A stretch of DNA of 29,137 nt. Source: CAZIVE01 sp964542435 (GTDB lineage Bacteria; Bacteroidota; Bacteroidia; Bacteroidales; Tannerellaceae). Location of the stretch: NCBI GenBank assembly GCA_964542435.1, contig CAZIVE010000028.1:1-29137 (forward strand), written 5' to 3'. The notes under the pieces were generated by a model. It made no database searches and was not told the origin of the DNA. It worked only from the letters and a program-made list of their open reading frames with translations. Below, in pieces: positions 24,050 to 29,137 of this stretch (the first letter of the stretch is position 1; each line of letters begins with the position of its first letter). The translations under genes were made by a program, and so were the position numbers.

Positions 24050-25825
24050 ATGAGATCCGTTCCATTCCTTTGTGCCTTAAGTGCTGCAATCGTGATAGGC
24101 TTATCGGCAAACGCCAAAAGAGCCATTCCTTCATTCCTCCATTTGACACAACCAGATGGAAAGGATCTTTCTTATATTATAAAAGGTGATGAGTATTACC
24201 ATGCTCGTTTCACCTCCGACGGATACAGGCTCGGAACCGACAGCAAAGGGTTCCAGCGTTATCTTCTGGATGACGGAACCGTCTCAAGTTTCGCTGCCCA
24301 TAACGAAGCGGAGCGCACTTCTGACGAGACGGCTTTCCTCCAGACCTTGATCAAAAGAGATTTCTCTTCCGATTATGCCGATGCCCGCAAGCAGTCGTCT
24401 CTTCGTTCGTACTGTTCCGTGGTCAACAATGGTTTTCCTACAACAGGTTCTCCGCGCGGACTAGTGCTGCTCGTTTCCTTTGCCGATCGGGCTTGGGGCG
24501 CTCAGGATTCCCTGCAGATCTGGAAAGATCACATGAATGCCGAAGGTTTCCATTATTCAGGTGCCACGGGCAGCGTCCGTGATTATTTCGTAAAGCAGAG
24601 CAGCGGCGTCTTCACACCGACCTTCGATGTATATGGTCCGATAGCCGTTTCTCATGAGATTGCCTATTACGGTAAGAACAACAGTTCGGGTAGCGATGAG
24701 AATCCATACGATATGGTCACTGAAGCTTGTCAGATTGCCCATGATTCTTTGGGCGTGGACTTTTCCAAATATGACAGCAACGGCGACGGCGATGTGGATT
24801 ATGTGTACATCTTCTTTGCCGGTTATGACGAGTCGAATGGCGCGGATGAAAATTGCATCTGGGCTCATTCCTACAAACTTAGTTATTTGCACAAGGATAT
24901 GCAATTCGATGGCAAGCATGTGAACGGTTATTCCTGTTCGGGAGAATATTATGGAAGCGATACTACTGTGGTGCAGATGGACGGCGTGGGCGCGTTCTGC
25001 CACGAATTCAGCCATCAACTTGGATTGCCTGATCTTTACAATACAAACGATCAATTCAAAGACGATTCCTGGAACTACTGGTCGATCCTTTCGCTCGGTA
25101 CCTATCTGAACAAGAGTCGTACGCCTTCTAATTATACGGCATTCGAACGTTACAGTCTGGGTTGGTGTACGCCCGAAGAGCTTTCCGAATCGACGGTCGG
25201 CGTCAAACTGCCTGAGTTGAGCTCTTCAAACAAAGTATATCGTCTGTCGTCCGATGACGAAGATGAATATTTCCTCATGGAGAATCGGCAGCAGACAGGT
25301 TGGGATGCCTATCTCAAAGGCCACGGTTTGCTGATTACGCATGTGGACTACAACCGTTACAAGTGGTCCGCCAATACGCTTAACAACAATGCTTCTCATC
25401 TTTATATAGAGATGATGAATGCCGACAATGACATTACGTGGTATTCCTACGGAGCTGCGGATGTTTATCCCGGAACGAACAACAATACGAGCTTTACGGA
25501 TACCAGCATTCCCAACAATATGTTGTGGACCAAAAAGGCATTGGATAAAAACATCACCCATATTGCGGAGAATAATAGTGTCATCACCTTTGACATGACC
25601 AAAAACACGACGGCCAACGAACCGATCCTTTCTTCGGATCATCTCTTTGTTTCCGGTCGTCTGCTTACGCTCCGTCTTTCTAAAGTCAGCGATTACACGG
25701 TTTGCGACATTTCCGGCCACGTCATCGCCAATGGCTTTGCAGGCAATGCCTATGTTGAACTTCCGTCGCAGGGCATTTATGTGGTTCGTTGCGGGACAGA
25801 AGTTCATAAGGTGATCTGCAAGTAA
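24050..25825 (+). CDS. Secreted M6 family metalloprotease with probable type IX sorting tail
   Basis: The protein has 591 residues: a signal peptide (about 1-22), a propeptide-like region with TQPDGKDL and GDEYYHARFTSDGY, and an M6 (immune inhibitor A-like) catalytic domain with HEFSHQLGLPD (His318, Glu319, His322). A calcium-loop-like segment DSNGDGDVD lies at 242-250. The last 65 or so residues (SDYTVCDISGHVI to LPSQGIYVVR and KVICK) resemble the C-terminal sorting domain of type IX cargo. It is therefore probably exported to the cell surface or medium. It follows the dehydrogenase by 20 nt but is unrelated in function. Confidence 0.88.
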   Translation: MRSVPFLCALSAAIVIGLSANAKRAIPSFLHLTQPDGKDLSYIIKGDEYYHARFTSDGYRLGTDSKGFQRYLLDDGTVSSFAAHNEAERTSDETAFLQTLIKRDFSSDYADARKQSSLRSYCSVVNNGFPTTGSPRGLVLLVSFADRAWGAQDSLQIWKDHMNAEGFHYSGATGSVRDYFVKQSSGVFTPTFDVYGPIAVSHEIAYYGKNNSSGSDENPYDMVTEACQIAHDSLGVDFSKYDSNGDGDVDYVYIFFAGYDESNGADENCIWAHSYKLSYLHKDMQFDGKHVNGYSCSGEYYGSDTTVVQMDGVGAFCHEFSHQLGLPDLYNTNDQFKDDSWNYWSILSLGTYLNKSRTPSNYTAFERYSLGWCTPEELSESTVGVKLPELSSSNKVYRLSSDDEDEYFLMENRQQTGWDAYLKGHGLLITHVDYNRYKWSANTLNNNASHLYIEMMNADNDITWYSYGAADVYPGTNNNTSFTDTSIPNNMLWTKKALDKNITHIAENNSVITFDMTKNTTANEPILSSDHLFVSGRLLTLRLSKVSDYTVCDISGHVIANGFAGNAYVELPSQGIYVVRCGTEVHKVICK

Positions 25826-25831
25826 CCGAAA

Positions 25832-25866
25832 TAAAAAGGCAGGTTTCATTCCTGCCTTTTCTGTTT
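25832..25866. terminator. Bidirectional terminator between M6 protease and peroxiredoxin
   Basis: AAAAGGCAGG pairs with CCTGCCTTTT around TTTCATT. The plus strand continues CTGTTTTT and the minus strand TTTTTATTTC, so it can serve both convergent genes. Confidence 0.85.
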
Positions 25867-25882
25867 TTATATCATCTCATCG

Positions 25883-26503
25883 TTATTCCAAAGCTTTCAG
25901 AACCGGTCCGAGCAGCGACCATTTCATGCGCTTGGCTGCGGGAATGGCGTTGGGAGCAACGCTCTCGAAGAGAATCTCGAAATCTTTGTTGACTACGAAC
26001 ACGGAGGTGACAGGAAGACTGTTGCTCGTGTTGGTTCCGCCGGATGACTCCAGAAGATATTTGCTCATCCGGTCGTTCTGTTTCCATGCCAGACCCATGG
26101 CTTGCGTAAAGGCGCAGTTCTCATCCTGGAAGAAGAAGCGTCTGTCGATTCCGGATTTGATGGCCAATGTGTCAAGATTGGTAGGAGAGTCGGGACTGAT
26201 GGCAATCAGATGATAGCCGAGATCAGCGATCTCTTGGAGATGTGGTGCATATTCAGCCTTGAAGTTGTCGATACAGTTATGGCACCATTTGCCACGATAA
26301 AAGACGATGATGCAAGGAGCGGTTGACAACATGGAATGGACGGAAACCTTTTCTCCTGTAACGGTGGTAAGTTGTCCGTCGGGTACGGATTCACCGACGA
26401 GCAACGGGGCTACGTCGATGGCTGTGGGAGCGATCTGGGCTTTTGCAGGCATGAATGCCAACAAGGAGAGCAAAGCCAAAGTGAAGAATGAGACCTTTTT
26501 CAT
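25883..26503 (-). CDS. Periplasmic peroxiredoxin-like (AhpC/TSA) protein
   Basis: This 206-residue thioredoxin-fold protein has a signal peptide ending near PAKAQ, so it acts in the periplasm. FYRGKWCHNC (Cys74, Cys77) fits the peroxiredoxin FYRGxWCxxC pattern, with the second Cys three residues on. It probably reduces peroxides or disulfides; the electron donor is unknown. ATG at 26503 is chosen because the signal peptide starts there, and a TACATTTG promoter element lies upstream. It is divergent from the fucosidase gene. Confidence 0.85.
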   Translation of the reverse strand: MKKVSFFTLALLSLLAFMPAKAQIAPTAIDVAPLLVGESVPDGQLTTVTGEKVSVHSMLSTAPCIIVFYRGKWCHNCIDNFKAEYAPHLQEIADLGYHLIAISPDSPTNLDTLAIKSGIDRRFFFQDENCAFTQAMGLAWKQNDRMSKYLLESSGGTNTSNSLPVTSVFVVNKDFEILFESVAPNAIPAAKRMKWSLLGPVLKALE

Positions 26504-26540
26504 TTTGAGATTGTATTTAAGTAGTGATAGAATGTCATTA

Positions 26541-26549
26541 GCAAATGTA
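26541..26549 (-). promoter_or_regulatory. Promoter -7 element of the peroxiredoxin gene
   Basis: TACATTTG (26549-26542) on the minus strand fits TAnnTTTG and lies about 39 nt before the ATG. No clear -33 TTTG is visible. Confidence 0.55.
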
Positions 26550-26626
26550 AGAATTGTTTTTCTTCCTGCCTCCATTCTCTTATTTCTTTTATAACTTAGC
26601 AGCGAATAAAACATCCATCCAAACAA

Positions 26627-27931
26627 ATGAAGAAGTTAATACTAAGTCTAATGCTTGCCGCTGGAGCTTTAACCACGGCAATGTCGCAGAATTATGTGCC
26701 TGCGCAAGAGAATTTGAAAGCCCGCCAGGAATTCCAGGACAATAAGTTCGGAATCTTCCTTCATTGGGGCATTTACAGCATGCTGGGAAGCGGCGAATGG
26801 GTAATGAACAACCGCAGCATTAACTATCTGGAATATCCAAAGATCGCTGCCGGATTTTATCCTTCGAAGTTTAATGCTGCCGAATGGGTAAAGGCATTCA
26901 AGGATGCCGGCGCCAAGTATATCACGATCACCTCGCGCCATCATGATGGTTTCTCGATGTTCGCGACAAAGACTAGCGATTACAATATCGTTGATGCCAC
27001 GCCGTTCCATCGGGATGTCTTGAAAGAGCTGTCGGACGAATGCCACAAACAGGGCGTCAATATTCATTTCTACTATTCTCATCTCGATTGGCATCGTCTC
27101 GATTACCCGTTGGGAAGAACGGGTCTCGAACTGGGCCGTCCTACGGATCAGCAGAATTGGGAAAGCTACAAGAAGTTCATGGCTGACGAGCTCACCGAAC
27201 TGCTCACGAATTACGGTAAAGTAGGCGCCATCTGGTTTGACGGATGGTGGGACAAGAAGGAGCAGAACTTCGACTGGCAGCTCTCCGAGCAGTATCAGCT
27301 CATTCATAAACTGCAGCCGGCTTGTCTGATTGGCGACAACCACCATGTCAACACCTTCGACGGTGAGGATATCCAGATCTTCGAACGGGATCTGCCGGGC
27401 GAAAATGAGGTGGGTTATTCCAAGGGAACTAGCGTCAACACGAAGCTGCCGTTGGAGACTTGCCAGACGATGAACGATTCTTGGGGATACAATATCACCG
27501 ATAAAAATTACAAGTCTTCCGACGATCTGATCCGTTATCTTGTAAAAGCTGCCGGCATGAATGCCAATCTGCTGCTCAACATCGGACCGGAACCGAACGG
27601 CGAGATTCCGGCTCTTGCATTGGAACGTCTGCAGGCCATCGGCAAATTCATGAAGGTCTATGGTGAAACGATCTACGGTACACGAGGCGGCATCGTCTCA
27701 CCTCATGACTGGGGCGTAACGACACAAAAGGACAAACGTCTCTTCGTCCATATCTACAACCTGAAGGATAAAGGCCTTTATCTTCCGATCACTGCACAGA
27801 AGGTAAAGAAAGCCATTCTCTTCAAAGACAAATCCGCTGTTGCCTTCACGCAGGACAAACAGGGCGTTGTTCTTCACTTGAGTGAAGTCCCGACTGATGT
27901 GGATTATGTAGTGGAACTGGATTTGAACTGA
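26627..27931 (+). CDS. Alpha-L-fucosidase, glycoside hydrolase family 29
   Basis: The enzyme releases L-fucose from host or plant glycans. The 434-residue protein has a signal peptide (about 1-20), so it acts in the periplasm or outside. The GH29 barrel shows FGIFLHWGIYS, RHHDGF and the nucleophile aspartate in AIWFDGWW (Asp205). A small C-terminal beta domain follows. The general acid cannot be placed with certainty; Glu in the EDIQIFERD region is one candidate. It stands alone, with no susCD pair or other glycan genes, and ends at a strong terminator. Confidence 0.93.
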   Translation: MKKLILSLMLAAGALTTAMSQNYVPAQENLKARQEFQDNKFGIFLHWGIYSMLGSGEWVMNNRSINYLEYPKIAAGFYPSKFNAAEWVKAFKDAGAKYITITSRHHDGFSMFATKTSDYNIVDATPFHRDVLKELSDECHKQGVNIHFYYSHLDWHRLDYPLGRTGLELGRPTDQQNWESYKKFMADELTELLTNYGKVGAIWFDGWWDKKEQNFDWQLSEQYQLIHKLQPACLIGDNHHVNTFDGEDIQIFERDLPGENEVGYSKGTSVNTKLPLETCQTMNDSWGYNITDKNYKSSDDLIRYLVKAAGMNANLLLNIGPEPNGEIPALALERLQAIGKFMKVYGETIYGTRGGIVSPHDWGVTTQKDKRLFVHIYNLKDKGLYLPITAQKVKKAILFKDKSAVAFTQDKQGVVLHLSEVPTDVDYVVELDLN

Positions 27932-27950
27932 TGCTTCTATCCGTTAGATA

Positions 27951-27986
27951 TAAAAAAAGCTTCCGAGAGATCGGGAGCTTTTTTTG
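27951..27986. terminator. Bidirectional terminator between fucosidase and ADP-ribosylglycohydrolase
   Basis: AGCTTCCGA pairs with TCGGGAGCT (one G-T wobble) around GAGA. Seven A lie before and seven T after, so both convergent genes can end here. Confidence 0.9.
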
Positions 27987-28000
27987 TTAGTTGATAAGCT

Positions 28001-29128
28001 TTATAATCCGCTTGGTTCTGCTTCACAATAGCGCGAGAACCATTGTCTCTTTTCCGGTGTATCTCGTTTGACAGACTCACTGATGCAGCAACCCGAACTC
28101 AAGTCGTCCGCGATGGCTTCCATAACGGGACGCAATTCAAGATGTTCTTTATAATAGTCCGGGATGGCATCGAATCCAACCAGGACGCCTATTATATTCC
28201 CACAAATGGAACCTGTAGAATCGGAATCACCCGAATGGTTGACTGCCGCAATGATGGCCTGCTCAAAATCGCCGAAGTGTTTCAGCGTGCAGTAGATGGC
28301 GATGGCCAGAGCTTCGTCTCCAACCCAGCCTTCGCCTAATTTGGAAATATGCTCTACGTCGCTTCCTTCATCATGGGAAAGAGCAACCGCACGTTCGATC
28401 AATGATTTTAACTCGTCTATGTACGGATGCACATCCGGATACACTTCATACAGCTTTGACATCACATCTTCCAAAATCGTTTCCAAATCCTGCCCATCCG
28501 TGTGCTCGCGTCCGACAAGTTGGTATATGATTCCGGTCGTAACAGCAGCCGGAAGATAACCCAAAGGATGAAGATGGGTCAGCGCTGCCACATCACCTCC
28601 CAGTTTGATTGCCTCGCTCAAGGGAACTTGGTTTCCGGCGCAGAACAATCCAACCGGAGCCACGCGCATGACACCACCGCAGCCTTTGCTATGGTTGTTC
28701 GGGATTTGACCCTGTTTAATGCTGCTCAAAGCAGACAGACAAGTCGTCCCGGGAGCGCGTTGGGAATATAGTTCCGGAATGTGGGAGAGCCAGCAACCTT
28801 TAAAAGCGTCCGTATGTTTATTTTCAGTCTGTGTATCATACCATTCCAAATAGGCGAGTTTTACATAGAAACTTAATCCTCCCATAATACCTTCCATGCG
28901 GCCCCGAGTTATTCCAAGCATCAGACCATTGGCTGTGAACAGCGTCATCTGCGTATCGTCCGAGATTTCAGCTTCGCCCTTTTCATTCAGCTCATAGCGG
29001 GTAATTCCCTTTTCACCATACGCATGCTGAATACTCGCATAGGAAGAGAACTCAATGGCATAGCCCAAGGCATCTCCAACAGCACCACCCACGATGCTTC
29101 CTCGAATCTGATTGCGGCGGAGATTCAT
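28001..29128 (-). CDS. ADP-ribosylglycohydrolase (DraG/ARH) family protein
   Basis: This 375-residue soluble protein matches the DraG/ARH family, which removes ADP-ribose from proteins or other targets using two Mg ions. It begins with GSIVGGAVGDALG. The metal ligands lie in SDDTQMT (residues 56-62) and NHSGDSDSTG (297-306). Length is normal. The gene looks complete, but the start is only 9 nt from the window edge, so the promoter is not seen. No ADP-ribosyltransferase or toxin is visible nearby, so its target is unknown. Confidence 0.92.
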   Translation of the reverse strand: MNLRRNQIRGSIVGGAVGDALGYAIEFSSYASIQHAYGEKGITRYELNEKGEAEISDDTQMTLFTANGLMLGITRGRMEGIMGGLSFYVKLAYLEWYDTQTENKHTDAFKGCWLSHIPELYSQRAPGTTCLSALSSIKQGQIPNNHSKGCGGVMRVAPVGLFCAGNQVPLSEAIKLGGDVAALTHLHPLGYLPAAVTTGIIYQLVGREHTDGQDLETILEDVMSKLYEVYPDVHPYIDELKSLIERAVALSHDEGSDVEHISKLGEGWVGDEALAIAIYCTLKHFGDFEQAIIAAVNHSGDSDSTGSICGNIIGVLVGFDAIPDYYKEHLELRPVMEAIADDLSSGCCISESVKRDTPEKRQWFSRYCEAEPSGL

Positions 29129-29137
29129 TTCAGTCTT

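Overview
The window reads as chromosomal DNA of a Bacteroidales bacterium, most likely Prevotellaceae. The evidence is the conserved envelope operon secA-DUF4290-murA-rimM-dxr-rseP, the Bacteroidota-type promoters (TTG or TTTG, about 19 nt, then TAnnTTTG) in front of many genes, a PorT/SprT type IX secretion protein, a DUF4105 (Lnb-type) envelope protein, and an SDR-type threonine dehydrogenase next to kbl. There are no rRNA genes, prophage, insertion sequences or CRISPR arrays. One 100-N scaffold gap (9964-10063) lies inside a gene, so this is a draft or metagenomic contig.

Layout. Positions 1-150 hold a 43-bp tandem repeat that runs to the window edge. From 11573 down to 241 there is a long minus-strand run: a Bacteroidota promoter, lnb/DUF4105, an alkaline-phosphatase-fold protein with a degraded active site, secA, DUF4290, murA, rimM, dxr and rseP, ending in an intrinsic terminator. 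Several junctions are 4-nt ATGA overlaps or gaps of a few bases. A MATE efflux gene (minus) and a DUF5009 membrane acyltransferase-sdaA pair (plus) diverge from a 530-bp regulatory region. That region holds a terminator-bearing leader for the MATE gene and three AACCAYGGTT palindromes on a 22-bp period. Next come a small 2[4Fe-4S] ferredoxin (minus), porT (plus), and the operon rsfS-ftsH-cdsA (minus), whose cdsA end overlaps porT tail to tail. A tRNA-Gln(CUG) with its own promoter and terminator follows, then a PHP-family phosphatase, kbl and the divergent threonine dehydrogenase. The right end carries a secreted M6 metalloprotease with a probable type IX sorting tail, a periplasmic peroxiredoxin, a GH29 alpha-L-fucosidase and an ADP-ribosylglycohydrolase.

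How the genes fit together. The left half is envelope biogenesis: protein export, peptidoglycan and isoprenoid precursors, intramembrane proteolysis and probably lipoprotein acylation. CdsA and FtsH extend this to phospholipid synthesis and membrane quality control. Kbl with threonine dehydrogenase converts threonine to glycine and acetyl-CoA, and SdaA deaminates serine. PorT and the M6 protease suggest a working type IX secretion system. The fucosidase points to host or dietary glycan use. The best leads for something undescribed are the apparently dead phosphatase-fold protein coupled to lnb and upstream of secA, the attenuator-like MATE leader, and the 22-bp palindrome array.
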